From: Saturnia japonica
Taxonomy: Eukaryota > Arthropoda > Insecta > Lepidoptera > Saturniidae
Reading direction: 5' to 3'
NCBI GenBank assembly: GCA_033032175.1
Contig: CM065323.1
Location: forward strand, 12,772,001-12,836,000
Length of the DNA: 64,000 nt
In this document: positions 32,128-45,400 of the stretch, in pieces
Layout: every line of letters starts with the position of its first letter
Position numbering within the stretch: the first letter of the stretch is position 1
Position numbers and translations under genes: made by a program
Notes under the pieces: generated by a model
What the model was told of the DNA's origin: nothing
Seen by the model: only the letters and a program-made list of their open reading frames with translations
Database searches by the model: none

Positions 32128-33812
32128 ATATGCAGCAAGGCTAAAGAAATATTTATTTCAGTGACATTTTATTAACAAAGCAAATTATCAGAAGAAAAAT
32201 ATGCTGAGAGAAATCACTTGAAAATGAATGTTTCTCTTTATCCCTGAACCACTTATCCAATTGCAATAAAGTATTGGGGCACCTGTGAAAGTTTCTAAAT
32301 TAGAATGAACATTTTGTCAAAGATTTAGCAAGTATTTAAAATGAACATTTTGCTTTTATCCACTTACCTTTTTTGAATCAGCAAGCAAATAAATAAATAA
32401 ACCCACAACATCAGAATCATGTGATGAGACTGGTTGGTAATAATAAAACAGAAGATTATAAAGAAATTTTTAATTAAAAAAAATTGAATTGTTTCTAATT
32501 CATTACACATATTCTCTAAAGCTTTACAATCCAGTGGAGCATATTTTCTTTTTCCATATAAAAATATGGTTTTTGTTTTACATTAATATTTACAGAATGT
32601 GCACTATGCTTTTTAAATATTATTTTAGTGTTTATCTTAATATAGTGTCAAATATTCATATTTGGAGAAAGGAAGGGAATTAATTATTTACTTTGCCAAT
32701 TTTTAAACCAATTAATAATGTATCTTATCAGTATTCAACAATTACAAGAGTTTTTTATCATTCTGGAAAAAAAGGAAAAGGAATGCAAACTTTACTTCAG
32801 TAAAATGTCTTACTATGGCTAGTTTGAATGAAAAAAACGTGGCTGGTGAGTGTATTGAAATCACTATAGAGTAAAAAATATTTGAAATGTTAACAAAGTA
32901 TTTTAATTGATTTTAATCATTTAAATATCATATGATTTTTGCTTTCAAATCTCAGTAGTAATTTATCTTGAGTTTTGATTATATTTTTGGTAACTCTCTT
33001 AGTTAACTGTTTTTCTTTTTATGTAATAGCAATTTATGTTTATACACAATTCTGCAGACGTCAAGTGAATAAAAGATTTTTCTAATATTAAAAATTCAAT
33101 CAACATTCTAACTGTTAAAATCTAAAAAGATGGTGGCTCCCTTGTTACAACTATACTGAAAGTTTTGTGACAACACTAAATGCATGTTCTTAGTTTATAA
33201 TTGTTATAGTTTATGGTTCCTATTTATAATACATCATTTTAAAATGCCACCAAGGTTACATAATATAGAACCAAATAACGTGTCACTTTATTCATAATTA
33301 AAATAAAAACCACCACATGACAGATCAAAATCCAGCTAAATACTCGTAAATGTTATTATATTTTCATTTGAATTTAGTAAAAAGTTATCGGTTCTGTTAT
33401 TTGATAGTCAAAAATGGATACTTTGCAAGCATCATATGACATGAATTACCAAAAGTCTATCGTTTCTTTTATTTTCTAGTTTAATATAATAACAAATAAA
33501 TTCAAATTTATCTATTTGTACCACTAGGCACTCTCTTCCTGTTTTCATAACCAAGAGACACCTTTTCGTTAGTGCAATATTTCATTGGACAAGCTAAGAC
33601 GCTTCTTGTATGTACAATTGAACTAAAAATCAGAAACTACATTTAACAGATTCCTTTTGTAAGATTTAGTAATATTTACCACTGAAATATAATTTAAAAT
33701 TTTGTACTACAATGATTTTAGTAACTCTTAGGCTTATGTTTTTTAAGTTTAGCTCATATTATCAAGTTAAACTGAAATAAGTTATATCAGAGGGGGCCAT
33801 TTCTTTTTTAAT
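32128..33812. other. AT-rich stretch without a gene
   Basis: Long low-complexity-leaning sequence. No splice-bounded exon, TE domain or inverted ends that I could support. Confidence 0.4.
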
Positions 33813-34423
33813 TTCGTAGAGTAGATTGACAATCACTGATGTCAAACTTTTCTAGTGTTGTCTGTTGATTTATGTTCTGATTATTCAGATTGTAAAATTT
33901 TAAAAATTGCCTTAACGGATTTTATTTATTAATTAAAATATTTTGCATTATTCAACCTACTGCATAAATTACTTTTATATTTAAATAATAACTAAAAAAC
34001 ATTTAAAAAGTCGATACCTATCAAAGTCCGTACAAAAAAATGCTTTGGGCTGACTATGACAATAGTTTTTTTCGAGTGTATGTATTTTTATATGTATGTC
34101 TATTTCTTTACTATACGGCTTGATGGATTTTAGCATACGAGGTATCGTTAGATTCGTCTTAATTTGGGAGTGCTATAATATATGTTTTAAGTATAAAGTT
34201 TGTTGACAAAATAAAAAGGTAAAATGCAAAGATTTTTTTGTTTTTGTTTCCTTTATAATAAATTAACTTGTTACTTCACTTTTTCGGCTGTTAGCTTCGG
34301 AGTGCTCAATGTTTTTTTGAAAGTTTTAATAAATATCGTACGGTTTTACGATTAGTTCCGATTGGTTAACATCCCTATTTTTACTAACTAGCAACACATG
34401 AAATGTCAATTTACTCTACGGAA
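33813..34423. mobile_element. MITE family C, long copy with nested repeat
   Basis: Left end TTCGTAGAGTAGATTGACAA and right end (inverted) TTCCGTAGAGTAAATTGACA form terminal repeats of about 28 bp. A sister copy lies at 55905-56362. The right half of the interior (34045-34260) is a different repeat whose phrases TTTTAGCATACGAGG and GTCGTTAGATTC-like recur at 42415-42445, so one element is inserted in the other. Confidence 0.65.
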
Positions 34424-35561
34424 ATAAAAAAGCAGATTATAGTAAGCACGCAGATCATTCTTGAAAGAAGTTTCAATCAAAATAGAATGAAGCGGAATTG
34501 AATTTTTCTTAAAATAAATAAAAAATGCAATCTAGTGCATACAGGTGTCTTTTAATATTATTTTGATTATGCTATAATTAAAAAATAACACGAAAGTTCA
34601 ATCGTAAATAAAACAGCTATTATTTATTGTGACTAAATAACCGTTTGAAAGAGAAGCATATATATATCGTGCTATTCTCTCAGCAAAAAATATTGCAAGA
34701 CCCTTACATAATTGATAATAAATTTATTTATTGCTAATTAATATATGTATAACTCAAATTTTATATAATCAAACGTAAATACCCATGGTAGGTTCAAACA
34801 AACAATTACATAAAGAAAATTAACAATTCTAAAAAAATAACTTATAATACGGTATTGTAATAAAATTTGACTGGTTTGTAGAATTTTTAATGAGATTACA
34901 AATATGCAATCTATATGCTCACACACCTGTATTTCTATATTTTACCGAATGAACACATTAAAATCAGACGCCATATTGCACATAAAAATATGAGCCTTGT
35001 CTATGACCAGATTTTTCTTTTCGCATCAGAACCAACGGGCTATCGCACAGTACGCAAATAATTTTATATTCTGTCAAATATTGTTATAAAGGGTACGATT
35101 TATCACAATACTTTAAGATGCTCGACGATGTTTAAGCATTTAGTTACTTAACCTTAAAACATTCGAATTAAGTTTGCAGTTTTACCTAACCTGCATCTAA
35201 TTGTGTTAAAACACATATTACTTCATATCAAAAACCTTATGAGTTTAAAATATAAAATGATTTTTTTCCCAACCTTACAAGTGTTTTTTATAGCCAAAAA
35301 AGTTATGTTTTTAATATAACAATACAAAATTATTTGAACATTTGTTAACAGTAGATTCGTTTTCATTGACTATTAGTAATAACTTTATGCCAGCAGCTTC
35401 CACTGTAACGAATTTAGCGCATAAGCAACATGAAAAGCACCAAAAATATTTTCCAAAGTTTCGTTGCAATAAAAATATTTGTTTCGTAACCATAACTGGT
35501 ATTAAATCTGGGCACTAATCTGCATCGGTTTACATTGTGAACATCGTATGAATCTGTCGCT
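34424..35561. other. Intergenic, no gene seen
   Basis: AT-rich. Open frames on the minus strand at 34738-34926 and 35311-35493 show no family resemblance or splice context. Confidence 0.4.
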
Positions 35562-35888
35562 TAATGTGATGGGGATTCAACCAATAGCAGAGCGTTGTGA
35601 AGCGCTCATACGTTCCCGTCCAATCATAACGTCTTCGTGGCGCCGTTGTAAATGGCGTCTCAGTGAGAAAGTGTCGAGCTTCGCCGGCGCATGCAACTGC
35701 GTGCGATTCGAGAGGATTACGGGAAATACATAATTACAAAATACAAACAATCAGACGTCGTGCGCTTCTTGAGTTACCATTACAAAGTGAACGGGTAAAC
35801 CTGCGTGCGTTACGTACTCCAGCTCATCAGACCACACCACATCCAGGACGTTCCCATCGGCTGGACGAACGAGCGTACGTGGCTAAAG
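35562..35888 (+). promoter_or_regulatory. CpG-richer promoter and first-exon candidate with strong splice donor
   Basis: This block stands out from AT-rich flanks. Two CCAAT boxes (ACCAATAGC at 35580, TCCAATCAT at 35619) precede TCAGTGAGA at about 35660, an initiator-like site. The block ends in a consensus donor, CTAAAG/GTAAGA, at 35888/35889. A short ORF (35691-35798) begins MQLRAIREDYGKYIITKYKQ and stops at TAA; after that stop the same frame stays open to 35921 and looks protein-like (IQDVPIGWTNERTWLK). This could be a 5' UTR exon of a plus-strand gene whose next exon is not identified; the exon at 53831 has an acceptor and needs such a partner. It could instead be a decayed coding exon. 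Confidence 0.4.
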
Positions 35889-36418
35889 GTAAGAATTCCT
35901 GTCGTAGGGGCGACAGATTCTTAAGCGCTAACAGCCTTCAAATCAAATCCGGTGGCTGTTTCCCAATGTGCGTGGTGGTCCGCGCACATATTGCTATTAT
36001 AAAACACATAAAATTAGCAGTCAATATTTCTATTTGTTGTGTTAACAAGAGTTGTCCTACCAATGTTTTTCTCTATCCATTACATAACTAAAAACCGGTA
36101 AATAAATATAATTATATAGTAACCTATCCAATAAAAGTAATTAATCATACAAACAGATGCATAATTAGGTCAAACACAGTCATATTGCGAAAATAGACAA
36201 GATTAAAACATATAATCCATTTAAGTGTATAGAAATATGTATAATTGTATTAATCCATATTTATGTGGTAGCCCTTTTAATGGGTTACTAAATAACCCCA
36301 TTCCATTTATCCGTTTTATAACAATCATACCGGTAACTTTATCCGGTCTTTGACAATAACTGAGTATCACAATAGTTTACAATAAAGAACAATATAATAA
36401 AAAAGCCTTGTATCAATA

Positions 36419-36424
36419 TTTATT
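36419..36424 (-). promoter_or_regulatory. WDR45 poly(A) signal
   Basis: TTTATT on the plus strand is AATAAA on the minus strand, 70 bases beyond the WDR45 stop codon. Confidence 0.6.
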
Positions 36425-36493
36425 ATATCACTTCACTATATTATTATTACTAAATTGCGTTTTCGTCCAATCAATGTCAGTTTTGAAAACATA

Positions 36494-39400
36494 TCACTGT
36501 AGAAATTCATCGTCATCCCCCACCTGAAAAAAACATGTATTTTCTCATTGTATAGATATTTATTTCGTGATAGTTGTATAAAGGGACACATCACAGTGAC
36601 GTCATTATGTCTGATGGTAAACTGTGAGTCACTTGATTTGAAACACCAATTAGAAAACGTGACGTCACCATTAAGGAAATATGAACGTTAGACTCTTGCG
36701 TAAGTTGTCATAGTCGTGACTGCTATCATATGAAATAAATGATGACGTCATGGGACCATAATGCCGCATTTTTGTGCGTATTTTTATATCAATTTTAAAT
36801 CACTTTTTATGGTGTATTAATGAAATAAAATTATTCATAGTTAGATATAATTTTCAACACATTAAGTGTTTAAAACAATTTTCAAAAGTTGTCAACTGCC
36901 GGGTTATATAAGTTATATGGCACATCATCTCAGTCGAAAGAGATCCACTTGTGGATAATAGTCGCTAAAATGAACGGTCTTGCGCTGTTTGCATCTAGCG
37001 GCTTCACGCAACTTTTACCAAGTCGCCGGCCCACGCTGCGTCATCGGTACGTGGCCGCCACTCTAAAACCCTTCGGCCTCATTATTATGGCATTATGGTA
37101 ATTTGACGTTGATCATTCATTTTATATGATAACAGTGACAAATGTGACAACTTACGCAAGAGTCTAATGGTTCAAATTAATATTGTTTTAGGCTTTTTAT
37201 CTATAAACCAATATTACTCAATAGTTTACATTAATTTTTAAATGTACAGTCAACTCCCGGATTACATAATTCGAAATCCAGTGATTCTAAAGTAGGTTAC
37301 ATCTTAAATAACCGGCAAATTCGTGCGGGACCGCCGTATGTGACGATAGACGGGGACGAGGTACTACTAACGATAACGGGGGCGGGTAATGTAGCAGGGA
37401 AGGGAAATGCCTGCAAATGCGTGACGTAGGCGCATACGCACAGTACACTAAAGTAAACAATATCACGTCTTCATATAAAAGACCGATACGACGTACTTCG
37501 ATATCTCGGGTACACATTAATCGCGAGTGGGGCGCAGTTATGTAATTTATAACTAATTATAATATTTATCACCAACTTCCTAGAATTTAGAATTGTTTTT
37601 AATTTATTAAAAAACTTAGTATTACATATTTTTCAAATAGGTACAGTGCAATTTATTTATAATAACCTCGGTTGTAACAACTTTTTAGTTAAAGCGACGT
37701 AACTCTTAAGTCCCTTGCATATACAGTAAACTTTTCGAGCAAATTTATTTGGTTGTGTCGACTTCTGATGTAACGCCGATTTCGGGTATAACGACTAGTT
37801 TTAATTAACCATTTGTAACAAGTTCCTAAATTCCCTTGCAGATATTGCGACGGAGTCTACACACAAAGACCGAGTTAACAAACAAACACACAAAGTTTCA
37901 TTCATAGACTCATAAAGCTTTCTTATCTATAGTTTACATCCACAGATGGTCAGCAGTTATAATAATAGGATTTTGTTTATAAATATTTAGGTAGGTAAAG
38001 TTAAATGTAATAGGTACTTTAGCTTAGAAATCTAAATTGAAATAATGTAACATTACAGATAAAAAAAACTGATGTATAAGTAAGTATAATATTATTAAGT
38101 AGACATTAGGCGATTTATGCGCATTGCCCGTCTGTATGTATTATAACACTGCGGAGATAACATACTGTTTACTTTAGTGTACTGTGTCGTGACGTAATAA
38201 CGTGCTACCTAGTCCCCGCCACGTCTGTCGCCACATACGGACGGTCGCGCACGAACTTGTCGAACTATAATCACACGAACCTGCAAGAAATATTCAAAAT
38301 CATTTCTATGACATGCTCCTTCGGCGGCGAACGTGAATTTGTGAAAGGTGCCGTCTTCGCATATAACTGGAACAGAAAATATACTTCATAACCCACTATA
38401 AAGATATAGCAGTTATCGGTATTTATATCAAAACCGGTATCTTGCTTAAATACCGATAATCCGTTTTCATTTATAGGCAATCGCTAATCACTGCAATGGT
38501 TTTTTTTATCGATATTGCCTTTTTATTCTTAGGGATATAGGCAGCAAATTTGAAAGTTCAAGTTAGTAGATATCTAAATTACGGCAATCTACATAAAATC
38601 GATGCAATTAAAAAAATGAGCAAATTTTGTGTTTCGCGTTTTTCAGCTTCGTCTCGCATTGAAATTGTTCATGTTCCACAAATTTAAGTTCCTGAAGCTG
38701 GTAACCATGAACATATTGCCATTCTTCTGTTTTCAGTTTGAACCCTAGTCATATTGGGCATAGAAAAGAAACAATGATTTTTATTTATTAATAGATCAAA
38801 TATTTCTACCACTATTACGTTATGCAAAAAAAAAAATTATAAATGATGTGATTTTCATTTTTAGTTTTTATAATTTATTCATATTTATTATAAACTAGAT
38901 ATTTTATAAAAATATTCAAATGCGCGCCGTTGCGGTTTATTTCAAAGAGGTATTCTCGCCAACACAGCACAAGGTGAAAGCCAAATAAAATCAAAGATTA
39001 AAAAATGGTCCCATTTTCTCATTTAATTATATCCCCGCCGGACCTATGCGTGCGTTTGTGTATAGTTGAATGTATGTTGTATGTGTCATGTATGCATGCA
39101 TGCGTGCGTGCATGTGTGCGATGTTTATCGGCTTTAATTTTAAGATGAATAGCTTCCTAATTGGCTCGAATATGTCAATGTAAGAATTTTTTGTCGAGAT
39201 ATGCAAGGATACTGACCAACGGCGCTGTTGTCGTCGGTGAAGGCGCAAAGTGCTCTCGTGTCGGGATGCGCGTGCGCCGCAGCCAAGTGCGCGTAGTTAC
39301 CGCGAGACGCCCACACGTGCAGCGTACCCTTATCCGACACGCAACACAGCAGTGAGCCGGACATGTTGAAGTTTATACTGGAATTATAATATTAACTTGA

Positions 39401-42400
39401 AATACACATGTTCTGTACTCCTGGTGAATTGAGACATACAAAATTCATTGATCGACAACGTTATTCATGATAAAATATGTCACAAGGTTTCAGGTAAAAG
39501 GACATATCCGTGAGGTATTCATAGCGTGTTGTATTTTCTAGCTTCCATTAACCTCTACGTTAATAACATGTCCCTAAACCCACCGTGCCTTGCCTTTTGT
39601 TGTTTTTGACCTGTATTTTGTTTACAGTCAGGTGAATCAACTTTACTAAGTTTTAATAAAAAAATCCTAAATTCTCATAAGCAGGATGTCTTCAATTTGA
39701 TAACTTTCCTGTACTGCAGCTAGCAAGAATCAAAACATCTGATTGAATTTAAAAGCGCTCAAAACCTATACTGTGGTTCAAGTACAGGTAAGTTAACGTT
39801 CCAATGGCGGCGCCTCCTACGCTTCTGTGTTGCCACATGTAATTTTGATAAAACATTTTAATACTTTTCTAGGTCACAAAAAAGTTTAACGACTCTAGCT
39901 ACACTACGCACAGCTTTTGGCATGTTTTGAAAGGATTATTTCAAGACAAAAATACACTAGCACTGAGAACTGTTAATTTATTTAGTTTTCTTACCACGCG
40001 CTAACTTACTCGTAGCGCTGTACTAGTGTCCCAAATAATTGAACTTAGCTTTTTTATTTAATGGCAGCGTGAGTTTATACACAATTATGCAAATGTCACT
40101 TGGATATAAAAAAAAAATTTAATCTTTAGAGTTGAAACAACACTTTAACCAGATGGTGGAGTTTTCTAGTTAAAATAATTATCCGGGGAGTATTTGAGTA
40201 TTTGTGGCTGATTTAAATTCATGATTCTAGATAATTATTATTCACTTCACTTGAATAACTTCAATAATCATACTATATCACGCAAAATCCCTATCAAAAT
40301 TTCTTACCCACCTCTCTACTTAGGGCAGTCCATCTGGTGGAATTCCTCCACCCTACAGAAGATTGCAGCCAAATAACCTTGTATTGTGCTCCTGCGATGA
40401 GTGGGGTTTCGAGAGGTCCTCGGGGTTTAAGGTCGGTAACGCGCTGTGATACTCATGGTATTATAAGCGTCCATAGACTATGGTAGCTGTTTACCATCAG
40501 GAATGCTTGTTTGCCACCATAGATACCATACATTTAGTTTATGAATTTAAGTAAAATCACAACATAATTCAAGATTCCTTAAAACTCTGCAATTAGCTTG
40601 TAAAATAACAAAAAGCACAATATTTACCAGTAAACGTCAGCGTAGTCGGAACCTCTACGTAGCTCGTGCAGCATATTTTTAGTGGCAGTGTCCCAGAGGC
40701 GGATTATAGTTCCACGTTCGGAGGCCGTGGCTAGCTTGCACCCATTTGGGGACAGGCTGAGGCACACCAGATCAGTCTGGTGGCATCCCACCACCGCCGG
40801 CGAACTCGAGTGTGCGTCTTTTACCGCGCGAGACACGTCCTATACCATAATAATACAATTGACTCCGTGACGCAGTAAAGAATAGGGGTTTGGGATGTTA
40901 CTACCCTGCAAAGCTCATTGACAGCATTGAAGGAATATACCATTATTAACAGACGTTAAAAAATGGACGTACTCAATTCGAATGTTTTTTTTTTTCGATG
41001 GATGTTCAGCCTTAACTTCTTTTATGAATCGATTTTGATGATTACTTTTAGTTGGAAAATATATTTTTTTAATAAAATAGCTCGGCAAATTAACGGTACT
41101 GTGCCTAATGGTAAGCACAGTACAATCCAAACACAATATCGACCACCGAGAGATCTTAATCCGTCGACGGTCGCCGCTAACATAACGGGCCTTCATTAAA
41201 TTAACCGGACATGTACAAACTGATCCCAAAACGCGACACGCAAAAGCGAGTCATTATGACGGATATTTCACCGCATGCATGGTGGTCGTGAGCCAGTCAG
41301 TCAAAACAAAACGTAAGAGAGAGAGAGAGAGCACCCTAGCGACAATATTAAAAAACAGATATTATGATGCGTTTACAAAGACACCTTGTTATATTTTATT
41401 CCTATGGTGAAATCATAGAGACACCTTCAAATTTATCATTATTTAATAATAGTATTAATAAGATTCGCCGTGGGAATAATAAATATAATAATTTTAAAAA
41501 ATGCGTACTAGTAATTGCAAGGAGCCTTTCCGATGCGCAGGCGCAGCTAACAGTTGCGTCGCATTCGGTTCCGTGGCGATCGCGCAGAGTGGGCGGGACG
41601 ACGGTGCCGTACGTAGTAACGCCACTCGCTGGAGAGAAGGCAACGACAGCACTTGAACACTAGATGTCAGTACTACTGCCACTCTGTAACATTTATAGTG
41701 TATAAGGAGCATTATATAGACCAATCTATACACTAATATTTAACATAGTAAAGCAGAAAAGATTTTTTTGTTTGTTTGTTTAAATAAGCTAATCTTTGGA
41801 ATTACTAGTCGGATTCGAAAAATTAGTATATGGTAGCCAGATACATACATTTCATTCTTTATTCATTCATAGGTACCGCCTTGAGGGATGGGGTTTTCAA
41901 AAACGCGGAACACTATTTCCGTACCTAAAGCATAAATAATATGAATTTTTATATCCGTAATTTGAGAAACGATGGGTTCTGCATACAAATTTACATCCCC
42001 TATGTCGCTCCTTCAAGTTTTATATTCGCAGTATTAGGTAGCCTATGTGCTTCTCCAAACTCCAATTTATCTCTATACCAAAATTTATAGAAATTGATTC
42101 AGCGGTTTAAGCGTAAAAACGTAATAGACAAACAGAGTTTCTTTCTCATTTATATGGCTAAGGCAATTTTCCAACTTCTCGGTGGTCGTCGTTTCTTTGT
42201 TTCGTGCTTACCATTATGCACAGTGACGACATTTAGTGTTGCTACTATAAAAAAAAAACCCTCTCGTGGTCTACGTGTAAGTGACTATGAGAGGTTTACA
42301 CAATTTTCTGTAACTTTGTACCCATTTTTTACCCGAATGCGACAAGGGAAGAATACGTTTTTCGAGCGTATGTCTATTACATTTGCACGTTCTGTAGCTT

Positions 42401-45400
42401 AAACGGCTTGATAGATTTTAGCATACGAGGTGTCGTTAGATTCTTATTAATTTTGACATAGGCTATAATATAATATTTAATATAATTAAGTGAGCAATTC
42501 TTGTATATATATATATGTAATTGGTTTCTCGGAAATGGCTCCAACGATTTCGATGAAACTTTGCATTTAGATAATGTTTTACATTCTAAGTTTTCCTAGA
42601 TAGGTGTTTTTCTTTTTTATATAAGACACCGAGAACAGCTGGAAAAATATATTGTTTAAATCAAGTGCTTTTGTTGCAGTCGGTTTTTTTTTTGTTTCCT
42701 TTTTAATATACTAAACAACACGTCTAGTGTAAAAAAGATTGAACTGTTTTCATAGAATTAAATACAATACATAATTATCGGTAACACGTAAATCCAATAA
42801 GTGTAATAAAGATCAAACACGTTCTTCTATGAGTAACTTATTAGCTCCTTACGTAATTATGAAATTGACGTTTTGTTGAACTGGTCCCATTCTTTCTTAG
42901 GCTTATGTGTTTGTATTTCGAATTTAGTGATTCATTTGTTTTCTGACCATTTGATTTTTCTATAACATCGTTCTTTCACAAAATGGAAAACTTAAAATAT
43001 AGCGTTATTTACGAATATGAGTTCCACCGTGGCATAAGCGCTGCAGAAACAGCTCGAAGGATTAATTATGTGTATAAGGAAGCTACCGCAATAGAAAGCA
43101 CGGTACGTTTTTGGTTCCAACGTTTTCGTTCTAGAAATTTTGACCTACGAAACAAACACCGTGGACGGCGGCGACCCTAGTTGATAATGAAGAATTAAAG
43201 GTGATCGTGGAAACGGACCCATCGCAAACCACGTCAGAGTTAGCAGCAGGCTTCCATTTAAGTAATAAAACAACTTTAATTCACTTGAAACGAATTGGAA
43301 AATGAAAAAGCTCGAGAAATGTGTACCGCATGTAATGACTGATGCATACCAATAAACACGCATTGAGTGCTGCGTTACATTAATCAACCGTCAAAATAAC
43401 GAGGGAATTTTGAATCATAATGTTACTTATGACGAAAAATGAATCCTTTATGAAAATAGGAACCTCTCATCACAATGGCTGAACCCATGACAACGGGCCA
43501 AATCATGACTCAAGCGAAAGTTGACTCAGAAAAATGTACTGGCGAGTGTTTGGTGGACCAGTGCTGGTGTCATACCCTACATCTTCCTAAGATCTAGCCA
43601 GACGATAACAGCAGATCTGTATTATCAACAATTGCAAACCATGATGGAAAAGCTAGCCGTTAAACAGACTGGCAATCTCTCTAGCCCACTGCTGCTTCAG
43701 GACAACGCTAGACCCCATACTTCACGACAGACGGTCGCTAAATTAGAGGAACTGCGGTTGAAATGTCTCCTACACCCACCATATTCCTCGGACCTTACTC
43801 CAACAAATTACCACTTTTTTTCGGAATTTGGACAATTTCTTGCAAAAAAAAAAATTAAATTCCGATGATACTATCCTAACCGCCTTCAGAGATTTTTTTT
43901 AATCTCGATCCCACAACTTCTGCAATGGAATCAATAAATTACCTATAAAAACAATGAAGATCGATAAAATACGTAGCTAATACCGTTTTAAAACTTGCTG
44001 CTCGGGTTATTCGGTGAAGGTTGTTGCTTATCTTATCGTTTTTATTACATTGTTGAAACGTGTTTTAAGTCTAAAAATGTATTTACGTTGATTCATACTG
44101 TTAATTTACATTATTTGTTAGATAGAGTTTCTTGCCAGTTCTTCTCGATGTCTGGGATATATTTCGAACCGGCAGTAGTGTTTTGACGCTCACAAGTAAG
44201 TGCCCTGTTAAGGCCTAAATTAAATTATATTTTGGTATTTTGATCGGTTCACATTTTTGAAGTGAAAACTAATTTCGAAAAATCTATCATGCGGTCTCAT
44301 ATGCAGGGCACGCAGGATTCGCAATGCCTGAGTAGACCAATTCAAATACACTCTAGCAGAATTAGAATTCGTATTTGCAATTTTGCATGATAAAACTACT
44401 ATTGCCCCAGTTCAGTTCAAAAATTGTGTTGGCCACCCTAAACCTAATTCAAATCTTAGTAGGGCACTTAAAGCAAATGCCTTTTTTAAGGAAATTAGAA
44501 AGAAGACCAATTATAAGAATAACGGTGGTAATTATCTACAAACAGTACGTTATAGAGAGGCAGAGCACAGAGATTTCTTTGCAGAATTATGTCTACTAGG
44601 GGCAGTCCGACTGATGGAAAACCGCCATTCTAAAGATTCGATCACAACCAAATACCTTTGCATTGTGTTACTGTTGTAAGGTTTCCAGAACTTCTTGGGT
44701 TAGAGGGATTCAAGGTCGGCAATGTGCTAGTGATATCTATGGTATTACAAGCGTTCATAGGCTATCTTTAGGCAGGTCATATGCTTCTTTGCCACCTTAA
44801 TTGTATTATAAAAAATGCATTACTAACTTGTCTCTCCTAGCTCGCAGTGCTCTTATAGGCGATTTGAAGAGCACCTCCGCTCGGAACGCACGCATTTGGT
44901 CGTCCAACAGCATCAGGCTGCAAGGTCTCCGCGCCTTCACGACCAGCAGCCAGTTCGTGCGGAACACCATCTCGCATAGCGATACCTCGCCGAGTTCTTC
45001 CTTGCCTATAGAATAATATTTTTTCTTTGTTTTAGGAAGACTCAACAGCTTTTATTATCAGGTAATTATAATCAGAGATAAATGGCCAGCTACGAGTCCT
45101 TACTGATAGGTTACTAAGCCGCCGATTTGCTTGAAACTACCACATTCAATAACTATAATATTTTTTGGGTCCTTATTATCGTTTATCCTTAGTGCTTATT
45201 TTTAGATTAATTAGCCATCTCCAATTAAATATATCTTTTAAAATGCTGGTTATCTATCTCCAATCCGTTATATTCATTCAATCACAGTGCTGAGTGCTCG
45301 ATCTTAAAGTTGACTAAGAATTAGTATACCAAGAGCTGTTGATAAAGAAATATAAAGAGGAATTGTTAATTTTCAATGGTCAATCCCTTTTCGAGAAAAA

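Noticed and set aside
36970..37101. 43-residue ORF within the MITE of WDR45 intron 7
   Set aside because: No recognisable domain and it lies in a non-autonomous element; kept only as part of the promoter-like observation.
38209..38280. Read-through C-terminus of WDR45 ending at a TAG at 38209
   Set aside because: The extra residues are repeat-encoded, while splicing from 38281 to 36523 gives an acidic end like that of WIPI4 relatives.
39161..39355. Plus-strand ORFs opposite the WDR45 exons (also 40682-40870, 41364-41663)
   Set aside because: They are antisense shadows of GC-richer minus-strand exons with no family resemblance.
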